DNA from: Bacteroidales bacterium | GTDB lineage: Bacteria > Bacteroidota > Bacteroidia > Bacteroidales > WCHB1-69 | Length of the DNA: 64,000 nucleotides | Direction of reading: 5' to 3' | Assembly (NCBI GenBank): GCA_017616775.1 | Contig: JAFZXM010000031.1 | Coordinates: 1-64,000, forward strand | In this document: positions 53,096 to 61,958 of the stretch, in pieces | How positions within the stretch are numbered: position 1 is the first letter of the stretch | How the letters are laid out: each line of letters starts with the position of its first letter | The notes under the pieces: generated by a model | Told to the model about the DNA's origin: nothing | Seen by the model: the letters and a program-made list of their open reading frames with translations, nothing else | Database searches by the model: none | Translations under genes and position numbers: made by a program

Positions 53096-53476
53096 TTATT
53101 GTTGATTTCTACTTATATTCAATTCATCGGTATTCATTTTTACCGATACACTCCTTATCGGTCCGCCTAAAGGCGGATTAAGCTTGTATAATTCTATTTC
53201 AGCACTTTTAACAGCACTGAAAGTATTCATCAAGGCACATAACATCCTGTACACCACATTTTCAAGCAATGCCGATGACTGCTGCATTTCGTGCTGAAGC
53301 ACTTTATACACCTCCTGATAATTTACGGTTTGCTGCAAATCATCTTCTTTTGCGGCACCAATCACCTCTACATTCAACTTACAGTCGGCTTCAAAATAGG
53401 TGCCCACCACTTTTTCTTCATCAAAACATCCGTGATAGGCATAGAATTTCATGCCCGAAATATTTATATTAGCCAT
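53096..53476 (-). CDS. folB: dihydroneopterin aldolase
   Basis: Folate pathway enzyme that splits dihydroneopterin. 126 residues. SGMKFYAYHGCFDEEKVVGT near the N terminus carries the family's Tyr-His-Gly and Glu; VNYQEVYKVLQHEM (catalytic-site helix) and KLNPPLGGPIRSVSV (catalytic Lys and C-terminal strand) follow. It starts four bases after the antiporter gene and ends six before tpiA. Confidence 0.94.
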   Translation of the reverse strand: MANINISGMKFYAYHGCFDEEKVVGTYFEADCKLNVEVIGAAKEDDLQQTVNYQEVYKVLQHEMQQSSALLENVVYRMLCALMNTFSAVKSAEIELYKLNPPLGGPIRSVSVKMNTDELNISRNQQ

Positions 53477-53480
53477 AATA

Positions 53481-55724
53481 TCAATTTATTACCTTTTTAA
53501 CATTAGAACGTTCCCCCACTATCCACACCAAATCGTCTTGTTCAAATATGGTTTGCATGGGAGGATTGAATGTTTCTTCTCCATTACGATTGATACCCAC
53601 CACCATGCAATTACCCGTATGCCAAATTCCCGATTCCGCTATGCTTTTGCCCAAATAGGAAGAATTCTCCCCTACCACAAACGATGCCAGCATCATATCT
53701 TTACGGTCCTCTTTTGTGGCTGCTGCGGACTGCACCTCTGTAACTATGGTATTGAAAGCCGATATTTTACTGTCTCCCCCCAACACCACCAACACATCGC
53801 CGGGATATATATGCTCCTGACCATTGGGCAAATATATATCTTTACTTCCCCGCTCTATTTTTACAATACTCACCCCGAATTTTTCATAGCACCTTGATTG
53901 TGATATTGTCAAACCGACCAAAGAGCAATCCGGAGACACCTCTAATTTGGCCAAATGGATATCTTTTCCTGAAAATTGGGAATCTATGCTTGATCGTATA
54001 GGCTGGCGACGCCGTTGTTCTTCCTGCTTGTGGTTAAGGTTATAATAGAATTGTCTTTCTATTTTGGAAAAACGGCGAAATGAATTACGGGAAAATAGCA
54101 CGAACAACACTACTGCCGCCATTACCACCACCAAATTCCACGACATGGTGGAAAACACCCTGAACAACACCATCGATATAAAAAATATCACCAAAAAGAT
54201 ACGCAACAGCAGCAAGGCCACCAACACCCCTCTGTTGTAGCGGCTACCGCTCCACAAATGGGTAAAAGCAACTGATTCTTCCTTTTTTTGTATCACCATG
54301 CCCCGTAAGAACGGAGCTATAACCAATATGGTGACCGCTGTACATATCACATTGGCTAAAAGAGTATCCATCAATGTTTGAACAAAGGGATAAAACCATG
54401 TGAACGAACTCAATATTAATGCCACCACCACCACCGAATACAAGGATATGCGCACTATGTATGACTTTATCAATTTGCTCCAATCGTTATTGACATTCAC
54501 ATTCGCTCCTGCGGATGCATAACGATTCAAAAAGGAAGCAAATCTATCCGGCAGATGCAATTCCACCCACCCTGCTATAGGGCCGGCATACCGTATGCAA
54601 TAAGGCGTGGTAAAGGTAGTGATTACCGATACCGCCACTATAACGGGATAAATATAAGCGCTCAACACATGCAATGACGTTCCCAAAGTAGCTATAATAA
54701 AGGCAAACTCACCTATTTGAGACAGGCTGAAGCCCACTTGCAAAGATGTTTTTAGATTTTGTCCCGATATCAAAACCCCTATTGCAGAACAAATGGTTTT
54801 GCCGAAAATGGTGAATAAAGTCAATATGACTATAGGCAACCAATATTCTTTCAATATTACCGGATCAACCATCATGCCCACCGATACAAAAAATATAGCA
54901 CCGAACAAATCCTTAATGCTCTTGCTCAATTTATCAATACGTTCAGATTCTATGGTTTCGGACAACAACGACCCCATTACAAATGCTCCCAGAGCGGAAG
55001 AAAAACCGGTGGTTTCGGCCAAAACCACCATGCTCAAACATAAGCCCAAAGAAATAATCAACAGTGTTTCATCGTTCATCAACGATTTAAACTTACGGAA
55101 AAATGATGGTAAAATATAAATGCCTATCAAAAACCATAATACAAGAAAGAACATCAATTTTAATATGCTGCTCATCATTTCTTTACCGGCAAACTGCTGA
55201 CCTACGGCTGCTGTTGACAATAACACCATCAGCACTATAGCCACCAGATCTTGCAAAATAAGAACCACTAAGGTGATATCGGCAAATTTTTGTTTTTTCA
55301 CCCCCAAATCATCAAAGGCCTTGATGATAATCACCGTGGACGACATGGCCAACATACCTCCCAGGAAAATGCTTTCCATTGTGGTCCATTTCATCAAATA
55401 ACCTATAAGCATACCCATCAAGCCCACCGTGATAATTTCGGTGCCTGCGGTGATAAAGGCGGTGCTGCCCATTTTAAACAATTTTTTGAAGCTGAATTCC
55501 AATCCCAAACCGAACAAAAGGAATATAATTCCTATATCCGACCACTCCTGTACATTATCCAATTCTATGACCGTAGGGAACAACCCGAAATGAGGCCCCA
55601 CCAAAAAACCCGCCACTATATATCCCAACACCAAGGGCTGTTTAAGCATTTTAAATATCAGCGTAGTCACCCCTGCTGATATCAGTATCAATGCCAAGTC
55701 GGTTACAAAATGCGATTCACCCAT
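53481..55724 (-). CDS. CPA2-type cation:proton antiporter with two RCK_C (TrkA_C) domains
   Basis: KefB/YbaL-like inner-membrane transporter of 747 residues. The first 390 residues form the Na/H exchanger domain (about twelve helices; YIVAGFLVGPHFG, FLLFGLGLEFSFKKL, SLSQIGEFAFIIATLG). A second membrane segment of about four helices (420-560) comes next, and then two cytoplasmic TrkA_C-like domains (LAKLEVSPDCSLVGLTISQS, about 590-660; SFVVGENSSYLGKSIAESG, about 680-747). No full NAD-binding TrkA_N domain is seen, unlike KefB/KefC. The extra membrane block between transporter and RCK_C domains is unusual for Kef proteins. Confidence 0.85.
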   Translation of the reverse strand: MGESHFVTDLALILISAGVTTLIFKMLKQPLVLGYIVAGFLVGPHFGLFPTVIELDNVQEWSDIGIIFLLFGLGLEFSFKKLFKMGSTAFITAGTEIITVGLMGMLIGYLMKWTTMESIFLGGMLAMSSTVIIIKAFDDLGVKKQKFADITLVVLILQDLVAIVLMVLLSTAAVGQQFAGKEMMSSILKLMFFLVLWFLIGIYILPSFFRKFKSLMNDETLLIISLGLCLSMVVLAETTGFSSALGAFVMGSLLSETIESERIDKLSKSIKDLFGAIFFVSVGMMVDPVILKEYWLPIVILTLFTIFGKTICSAIGVLISGQNLKTSLQVGFSLSQIGEFAFIIATLGTSLHVLSAYIYPVIVAVSVITTFTTPYCIRYAGPIAGWVELHLPDRFASFLNRYASAGANVNVNNDWSKLIKSYIVRISLYSVVVVALILSSFTWFYPFVQTLMDTLLANVICTAVTILVIAPFLRGMVIQKKEESVAFTHLWSGSRYNRGVLVALLLLRIFLVIFFISMVLFRVFSTMSWNLVVVMAAVVLFVLFSRNSFRRFSKIERQFYYNLNHKQEEQRRRQPIRSSIDSQFSGKDIHLAKLEVSPDCSLVGLTISQSRCYEKFGVSIVKIERGSKDIYLPNGQEHIYPGDVLVVLGGDSKISAFNTIVTEVQSAAATKEDRKDMMLASFVVGENSSYLGKSIAESGIWHTGNCMVVGINRNGEETFNPPMQTIFEQDDLVWIVGERSNVKKVIN

Positions 55725-55731
55725 ATTTGTA

Positions 55732-57762
55732 TTATTGCTTCAATAATTTTTTAGTTATTGCTCCTATTTTCAAAAAATACACGCCAGCGGCATAAGAAGA
55801 CATATCTATTGATATTGTTGAACCGTTCAACGGTAATGTTTTTAACACCTTTCCGCTAATATCACATATTTGCACAGGATATGGCTGCAATTGCATCCAT
55901 AATGCATCACTCACCGTCAATTCCGCTCTGTCTTGTACAGGGTTGGGGGTCAACGTCACCTGTTCTTGCCATTCCTGTTCTTTCACATCGGCATAGGCTC
56001 CGTCATATTCCATGGTCCATCCTGCATCCGTACCCGATTCATCGGTTACAAAAGTCAGCATGATACTGTTTGTATTAAAAACATACCTGTTCCCTGAACA
56101 ATCTCCCGACAAAGCCAACAACAATTCCGAAGGCGTGGTGCGGGGATTGTAGATGTACAAGGTATCGCCTGCCTGTGTTTTGAATTCCGGAAAATAGACA
56201 ACAAGCGCGGTTCTGGAACTGACAGTGATTTTATGACGACAATAGGTATAATTGGTATAATTATACTCCCCGCTGCCGTCTTCCACCGTTCCTTGCGTGG
56301 TGGTATAAAATTTAATATTGGTGCAAAATATCGGCAAAGAGGCAGAATATGAAAAATGCAAGGACTTGCTGCCGGCACCATGCGTCACCAAATGCAATAC
56401 AAGTTCCGGCAAACGGGAATAAGACAAACGGATATTGAGCAAAGTATCGGTATAAACAGTAAAGCCGTTCAAATACGGGCTCCATATATATAAGCTATCC
56501 CCTTCTGCCAAATCGGCCATAACCGAAATTTCCATTTTTGAAACGGTGTCGGCATCGGGAATAATATGCCAGCTGTAATCGGCACCCTGAGGTATATTGC
56601 CCCCTGCATAATAATTCACAGAGCCTTCTTCTCCGCTTAATGTATCTTCATTCACCAACAGTTCGGGCACCGGATAGGTATATTTGGCGGTATCGGGATA
56701 TGCATTGATTATAATCTCCTGGGCCAAATTAAAATCACTTCCCGACGGAGACAACTGCCCGGTATAAAAATAACCGTCACTGTTGCCATCCCAACCGAAA
56801 TTAAAATGATAATAATAATCTCCCTGATCATTCAGCTGGTAGCCGTCACAAACAAAACCGTGCCCGATGATATTGGGAACGCTCCAACCGGCATAATACA
56901 ATGGAATATTCTTATCCAAATGCAACACTATCAAACTATCCCAGTCCATGTCTGTACTATCTCTGAATACATATTCCGTATTCGGACTGTATTTGAAATG
57001 TGTACGCAAAGCGTAAGCCGCTTTATGATTATACATACCGGTGCCGTTCGGACCATATACCAAATCACAGGCCACCCCTATATCTTTTATCAACCGCGAA
57101 GCGGCTGCATTGATATTGGTACTTTTATCACACATGGCATTGTAATCGTAACAGGCGTGTTCAAAATCGGCCGCAAGTTCCCCATAGGGTTCCTGCTGAT
57201 AGGAATAACTTCCTTCTCCGCTTTGCGGAAAACGGAAATAATACATCACCTGTGCCAACGCCGTGGCTACACAGCCCGTAACACAACGTTTATTGGGGCC
57301 GTCTTCATCCTGCGGACAGAAATAATTATAATTTTTTCCCTGCCCCCATCGCGATACTAACAAAGGAGCCACCTCTTTGACTATTGTTTGCGTACTTTTT
57401 GATTGTTTAACCTCCTGCCCTTGCAAAGAAGCTATGGCTTGCCTATAATAATCCAACCACATGGCCGCCGCAGGAGCCAATTCTTCACTATTGAAACCCT
57501 GAGTATATGAATAAGCCAAAATGGAAGGCGCCCTTCTATCTGCCGAAACCACCGCATACGACTTTTCTGAACTGAAAACATAATACACAGGTGCTCCGCC
57601 TTGCCTTTCCGTACAAACACAATCAAGCACCCCCTTTTGCCGCTCACCCAGAAAACCTGCAGCCTGACTTCGGGCTTCCGATTCCGTAACAGGCTGGGCA
57701 TACAAACCTATACTGTATACCGCACCGATACATATCAAAACAATACTTTTGATCTTCATCAT
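55732..57762 (-). CDS. C10-family cysteine peptidase (streptopain-like) with CUB-like domain and type IX secretion tail
   Basis: A secreted protease of 676 residues. Signal peptide to about 22. An inhibitory Spi-type propeptide runs to about 115 (TESEARSQAAGFL; SYAVVSADRRAPSILAYS). The peptidase follows, with catalytic Cys164 in VTGCVATALAQVM and catalytic His301 in IIGHGFVCDGY, a spacing like that of SpeB. After about 360 come beta domains, including a CUB-like unit near 500-600 (GDTLYIYNPRTTP). The last 75 residues are a type A type IX sorting domain (LTPNPVQDRAELTVSD, AAGVYFLKIG). Relatives include prtT and interpain of Porphyromonas and Prevotella. It precedes the antiporter gene by seven bases. 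Confidence 0.9.
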   Translation of the reverse strand: MMKIKSIVLICIGAVYSIGLYAQPVTESEARSQAAGFLGERQKGVLDCVCTERQGGAPVYYVFSSEKSYAVVSADRRAPSILAYSYTQGFNSEELAPAAAMWLDYYRQAIASLQGQEVKQSKSTQTIVKEVAPLLVSRWGQGKNYNYFCPQDEDGPNKRCVTGCVATALAQVMYYFRFPQSGEGSYSYQQEPYGELAADFEHACYDYNAMCDKSTNINAAASRLIKDIGVACDLVYGPNGTGMYNHKAAYALRTHFKYSPNTEYVFRDSTDMDWDSLIVLHLDKNIPLYYAGWSVPNIIGHGFVCDGYQLNDQGDYYYHFNFGWDGNSDGYFYTGQLSPSGSDFNLAQEIIINAYPDTAKYTYPVPELLVNEDTLSGEEGSVNYYAGGNIPQGADYSWHIIPDADTVSKMEISVMADLAEGDSLYIWSPYLNGFTVYTDTLLNIRLSYSRLPELVLHLVTHGAGSKSLHFSYSASLPIFCTNIKFYTTTQGTVEDGSGEYNYTNYTYCRHKITVSSRTALVVYFPEFKTQAGDTLYIYNPRTTPSELLLALSGDCSGNRYVFNTNSIMLTFVTDESGTDAGWTMEYDGAYADVKEQEWQEQVTLTPNPVQDRAELTVSDALWMQLQPYPVQICDISGKVLKTLPLNGSTISIDMSSYAAGVYFLKIGAITKKLLKQ

Positions 57763-57787
57763 TTATCGTTTATAAATTATACACGTG

Positions 57788-57795
57788 CAAAATTA
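57788..57795 (-). promoter_or_regulatory. C10 peptidase operon promoter, -7 element
   Basis: Minus strand TAATTTTG, exact TAnnTTTG, 25 bases before the ATG. It may drive the peptidase-antiporter-folB-tpiA-prmA-1498 aa run, whose gaps are all under 20 bases. Confidence 0.55.
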
Positions 57796-58048
57796 GCAAA
57801 TAGCACCGAAAAAACACCATTTTTTTGCTTTATTTTTCATCAATTTATTAACAATTCACTCTCGGGATTTATAGCCGGTACGACAACATTTATATCATTA
57901 ATTTTCAAGATAATGAAAACTCATGCTAATAAAACGGCTGAACAAAAAAACATCTATAAAAAAATGCTACCGCTGTTGCAAACATTCACAAATGGTGTTA
58001 CTACATAAGGCTTGCACAAGCAGCATCAAAAACATGAAGCGGTTATTT
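57796..58048. other. intergenic region without supported gene
   Basis: About 250 A/T-rich bases. It contains a 31-codon plus-strand reading frame from an ATG near 57914 with no promoter or family features. I call nothing here. Confidence 0.5.
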
Positions 58049-58516
58049 TCACTTTACATTAATAACCTCTATTTTATAATCATATCCTAACTTACCGCTT
58101 TTTTCATCTAATTTTTTACTGCCGCCGTTCCACACAAAACGATAGCCCTCAACATCGTTGATTTCTCCATGAGTAATACCTGTATCTATAGCTTGTTTGA
58201 TACGATCTACCACTTTACTGAAGACTTCCGAAGTAATAGCATCTGTATTATTTAACATAAAAAACGACATATCAGGAGCTTCATTCACACCTTTTCCTTT
58301 ACAATTTACAATTAAACATCTATCTCCATTAGCTGCTACTATTTCTGTTCTTTCAATGGTACGATATCCGATATAATATAATCCCTCTCCCAATTTCACT
58401 TTTTTTCCGCCTTTTAGCGTTATCTCAATTTTTTGGGCATTTTGTGCTACAAGTTCCGGAATATTGAGTACACTTACAGCCAATGATAATATTACCAAAT
58501 ACAATATCTTTTTCAT
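58049..58516 (-). CDS. uncharacterised secreted protein
   Basis: 155 residues with a signal peptide (MKKILYLVILSLAVSVLNIP, cleavage probably after VAQ). The mature part begins with a beta hairpin (KIEITLKGGKKVKLGEGLYY) and continues alpha/beta, with a helix SEVFSKVVDRIKQAIDTG. No lipobox, no sorting tail and no recognised family. Monocistronic, with its own promoter. Confidence 0.65.
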   Translation of the reverse strand: MKKILYLVILSLAVSVLNIPELVAQNAQKIEITLKGGKKVKLGEGLYYIGYRTIERTEIVAANGDRCLIVNCKGKGVNEAPDMSFFMLNNTDAITSEVFSKVVDRIKQAIDTGITHGEINDVEGYRFVWNGGSKKLDEKSGKLGYDYKIEVINVK

Positions 58517-58556
58517 TTGTCTCTAATTTAAATTATCACTAATATATATCAATTTG

Positions 58557-58564
58557 CAAATATA
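58557..58564 (-). promoter_or_regulatory. promoter of the secreted-protein gene at 58049, -7 element
   Basis: Minus strand TATATTTG, exact TAnnTTTG, 40 bases before the ATG. An uninterrupted run of 18 A (plus strand, 58567-58584) lies just upstream of it, a possible slippage-prone spacer element. Confidence 0.55.
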
Positions 58565-58746
58565 GTAAAAAAAAAAAAAAAAAATACAAAAGAACATTTA
58601 TTAGCATTTTATTACAAATAATTTAAATTCATATTTTTACAATCCGCGTTAAGCTATAAAACTAAACAAATTTTCTATTTTTGCTTGTTGAATCTATAGA
58701 ATCTATCCACATTGTGTTACATGTTTTAAAACAGAAAAAAAAATAG

Positions 58747-58754
58747 TATCTTTG
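58747..58754 (+). promoter_or_regulatory. promoter of the TolB-like gene, -7 element
   Basis: TATCTTTG, exact TAnnTTTG, 29 bases before the ATG at 58784. Confidence 0.6.
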
Positions 58755-58783
58755 CATATTTGGTTTAACACAAACAATACGGA

Positions 58784-61700
58784 ATGCCGACATTGGAAAC
58801 AGTATATAAAAGCAGATTCTTGAAATATGCATTTCCCATTGTCATCATGTTATGCGAAATGATGGCATACGGTCAATTTTACAATGGTTCCAACATGACA
58901 TTCGGGCAAAACCGCATTCAGCATGCCCAACGGGAATGGAGCTATTACCGCACCGATTATGCCGATGTGTATTATTATCCCCAAAGCAAGGAATTAGCCG
59001 TATATACAGCGGAACATATTCCTGACATATTGTTGGAGATGGAACAAAAAACGGGTGTATCGCTCAGCAAAAAAATGCAAATCATCATTTACGCCCGTCA
59101 AAGTGATTTTATGCAATCCAATATAGGTCTCAACGACGATAACTTTTATAACACAGGAGGTGTTTCTTCCATATATGCCAATAAAATATTCTTATATTTT
59201 GAAGGCGATATGAAAAGTTTTCACCAAAATTTAAGAAACGGCGTAGCGAGACTTGTTATAGACAATTATCTTAAAGGAAGCACCATGGCTTCCAATATTG
59301 CCACCAGCTATATCGCCGATTTCCCCGTATGGTTTGTTGACGGATTGAGCGCATATCTTTCCGGCAATTTCACCAATGAAAACATATTGCGTATCAAAGA
59401 CGGTTTTGAAAGCGGACTGTACGACAAATTTTATTTTTTACCGCCTGAACAACAAAAAATTGCCGGATTATCATGGTGGCAATTCATTGCCAACGCCTAT
59501 GGCGTTAGCAGTATCAATGCCATCATGTATTATGCCGCCATCAGCCACAACTATGCCAAAGCCTGCTTATATACCATAGGAAAGCCGTTTGATGAAATAC
59601 TAACGGAATGGAAAGATTATTATAAAATATATTTCAACGACTATCCTTCGGACGATTATACCAATGCACTATGGAAACAAAAACGCTCCTATACCCAACA
59701 TTTGCAGCCGAATATCTCTCCCGACGGAAACACATTGGCTTATATCTGCAATACCGAAGGCAAGGTAAAAATAATGCTTCGCGATTTGAATTCAGGCAAA
59801 CAAAAATGCATATACCGGCATCATTACCGTATAGAAGACAATCCGGACTACTCCACCCCCTTGCTGGCATGGGCTCCTTCCGGAAAATGGCTCTCCGTTT
59901 TGGAAGAATGGCACGATAAAGTTTATTTAAAATCATATTTGCCCGACAAACACAAATTTGAACCCCGGCAAGTGATTTTTATCAACAAAATCACCTCCAT
60001 CAATTATTCCCCCAATGGCAAACATATTGCCATATCCGCATCCGACAAAGGACAATCGGATATTTATATCTACAATTTGGCATCACGGTCGTTGGAACAA
60101 ATCACCGCTGATATCGCCGATGATTATGCCCCCTGTTTTATAGACGACACCCATATCCTTTTTTCTTCCAACCGTATTGCCGACAGCATTAACGACATTG
60201 ACAGTATCATTCGTGCACACACCGACTTATACCTGTACAACACCGTTGAAAAAAGCACTTATCGTATCACTCATACCGACAACATAGACGAAAACGCCGT
60301 CACTGCCTTATCCGGCAAATATATCAGTTTTCTGTCTCAACAACATGACGGCAGCCGCCGTCACTTGGGAAAAATGGAACACGTGATATCCCGCATTGAT
60401 ACAGGCATACATTATGCCGACCAAATACGCACCATTCCCATACAACAATATCACACATTGTTCGGAAAACAGCAGGCCGACCCCACCCAAAACACCATCT
60501 ATGAGCAAATATTACACAAAGGATATTACACTATCGGCAAAACGGAATATCCGCAATGGAACACCATTCCTCCTGTCAACACTGCCAAAGACACCTTTAG
60601 CACCCCTATTGACACCGCCGTCCCTATTGCAGACAACAATATAAAAATCAAACGATTGCGGCAAATGCGGATATCCGACCTGAAAAAACACATTTCAGAC
60701 AGCACGGATACGGAAGACAACAGCATAACCACCGCCAAAGAACATACTTCATTGATACCCCGCAACTATTATGTACAATATTATATCAACAAATTGGTTG
60801 CCCAAGCCGACTTCAGCTTTCTGAATACCTTTTATCAGCAATTTGTCAATCCCGATTTTGAGCAAGGTTTGGTGATGTCCAACGACCTTAACGGTCTGCT
60901 TATGGTCGGCATCACCGATATCATGGAAGACCACCGCATGATAGGCGGAATAAGGCTGTCGGCTTTCAGTATTGGCGATATGGAAATACTTTATAGCTAT
61001 GAAAATCTCAAACGACGCTTAGACAGACAAATAGTGGTACACTATTTATCACAAAAATTTGCCGAAAGCGACGAACTTATCCGACAACAAAGCATATCGC
61101 TGCACTATCTGCTCAAATATCCGTTTGACAGAGTGAACAGCCTGCGTTTGTCCATGGAATTGAGATACGACAGAAAAGATTGGAAATCCATAGACGACTA
61201 TTCTTTGCATCAGGGTCCACAACACGGATTATGGACAGGAGCGAAAGCAGAATATATCATTGATTTCACCCGACATATCGACGATCACATACTCAAAGGA
61301 TTCAGGGGAAAAATATTTGCAGAAGCTACATGTACTCCGGCAAAAACATTTCGGTATCTCGGCACTTTGGGTTTAGACGCCCGCCTATATACACCGTTGG
61401 CACGCACCCTTATATGGGCCAACAGAGTGGCCGCCGGCACCTCTATGGGCAATAGCAAACTCATTTATTATCTCGGCGGTGTGGATAATTGGATATTACC
61501 CCGCTTTAACCACAGTATGACCGTTAACAACCCTGCAGACTATGCCTACCAAACCATAGCCACCAATATGAGAGGGTTCAGCCAAAATATCCGCAACGGA
61601 AACAATTTTATGGTACTGAATACGGAGTTGCGCTGGCAAATTATACAAACCATGATAAAACGCCCTATCAAGAGTAATTTTTTACGCAGCTTGCAATTGG

Positions 61701-61954
61701 TGGGATTTTTTGACATAGGTACTGCATGGGCCGGAAAATTGGACGACAATTACACCACCCACATCACCAAAGGGAACAATAACAATTTGGATATTACCGT
61801 CAATCGCCAAATCAACCCCTTTGTATATGGTACGGGTATAGGTTTGCATTTTATGTTATTCAGCTATTTTATCAGAATAGACTATGCCTGGGGATTTGAA
61901 AACAATAAATTCTCCAATAAACAATTGTATATTTCTCTCAATTTAGATTTTTAG
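58784..61954 (+). CDS. TolB-like beta-propeller protein with C-terminal outer-membrane barrel
   Basis: A 1056-residue envelope protein. A signal peptide to about 31 (AYGQ) is followed by a peptidase-MA-like helical domain (about 50-290, DFPVWFVDGLSAYLSG; a metallopeptidase-type position but without HExxH). Next come TolB/PD40 propeller repeats (about 300-530: LQPNISPDGNTLAYICN, INYSPNGKHIAISASDKGQS, FIDDTHILFSSNRI), a charged linker (about 600-660), and a barrel of repeated amphipathic strands to the terminal LYISLNLDF. The ABC exporter gene follows after four bases. Such fusions are common in Bacteroidota; the function is unproven. Confidence 0.75.
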   Translation: MPTLETVYKSRFLKYAFPIVIMLCEMMAYGQFYNGSNMTFGQNRIQHAQREWSYYRTDYADVYYYPQSKELAVYTAEHIPDILLEMEQKTGVSLSKKMQIIIYARQSDFMQSNIGLNDDNFYNTGGVSSIYANKIFLYFEGDMKSFHQNLRNGVARLVIDNYLKGSTMASNIATSYIADFPVWFVDGLSAYLSGNFTNENILRIKDGFESGLYDKFYFLPPEQQKIAGLSWWQFIANAYGVSSINAIMYYAAISHNYAKACLYTIGKPFDEILTEWKDYYKIYFNDYPSDDYTNALWKQKRSYTQHLQPNISPDGNTLAYICNTEGKVKIMLRDLNSGKQKCIYRHHYRIEDNPDYSTPLLAWAPSGKWLSVLEEWHDKVYLKSYLPDKHKFEPRQVIFINKITSINYSPNGKHIAISASDKGQSDIYIYNLASRSLEQITADIADDYAPCFIDDTHILFSSNRIADSINDIDSIIRAHTDLYLYNTVEKSTYRITHTDNIDENAVTALSGKYISFLSQQHDGSRRHLGKMEHVISRIDTGIHYADQIRTIPIQQYHTLFGKQQADPTQNTIYEQILHKGYYTIGKTEYPQWNTIPPVNTAKDTFSTPIDTAVPIADNNIKIKRLRQMRISDLKKHISDSTDTEDNSITTAKEHTSLIPRNYYVQYYINKLVAQADFSFLNTFYQQFVNPDFEQGLVMSNDLNGLLMVGITDIMEDHRMIGGIRLSAFSIGDMEILYSYENLKRRLDRQIVVHYLSQKFAESDELIRQQSISLHYLLKYPFDRVNSLRLSMELRYDRKDWKSIDDYSLHQGPQHGLWTGAKAEYIIDFTRHIDDHILKGFRGKIFAEATCTPAKTFRYLGTLGLDARLYTPLARTLIWANRVAAGTSMGNSKLIYYLGGVDNWILPRFNHSMTVNNPADYAYQTIATNMRGFSQNIRNGNNFMVLNTELRWQIIQTMIKRPIKSNFLRSLQLVGFFDIGTAWAGKLDDNYTTHITKGNNNNLDITVNRQINPFVYGTGIGLHFMLFSYFIRIDYAWGFENNKFSNKQLYISLNLDF

Positions 61955-61958
61955 CCCC

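Noticed and set aside
57914-58009. 31-codon plus-strand reading frame in the gap after the C10 peptidase promoter
   Set aside because: No promoter, ribosome site or family pattern; length expected by chance in A/T-rich DNA.
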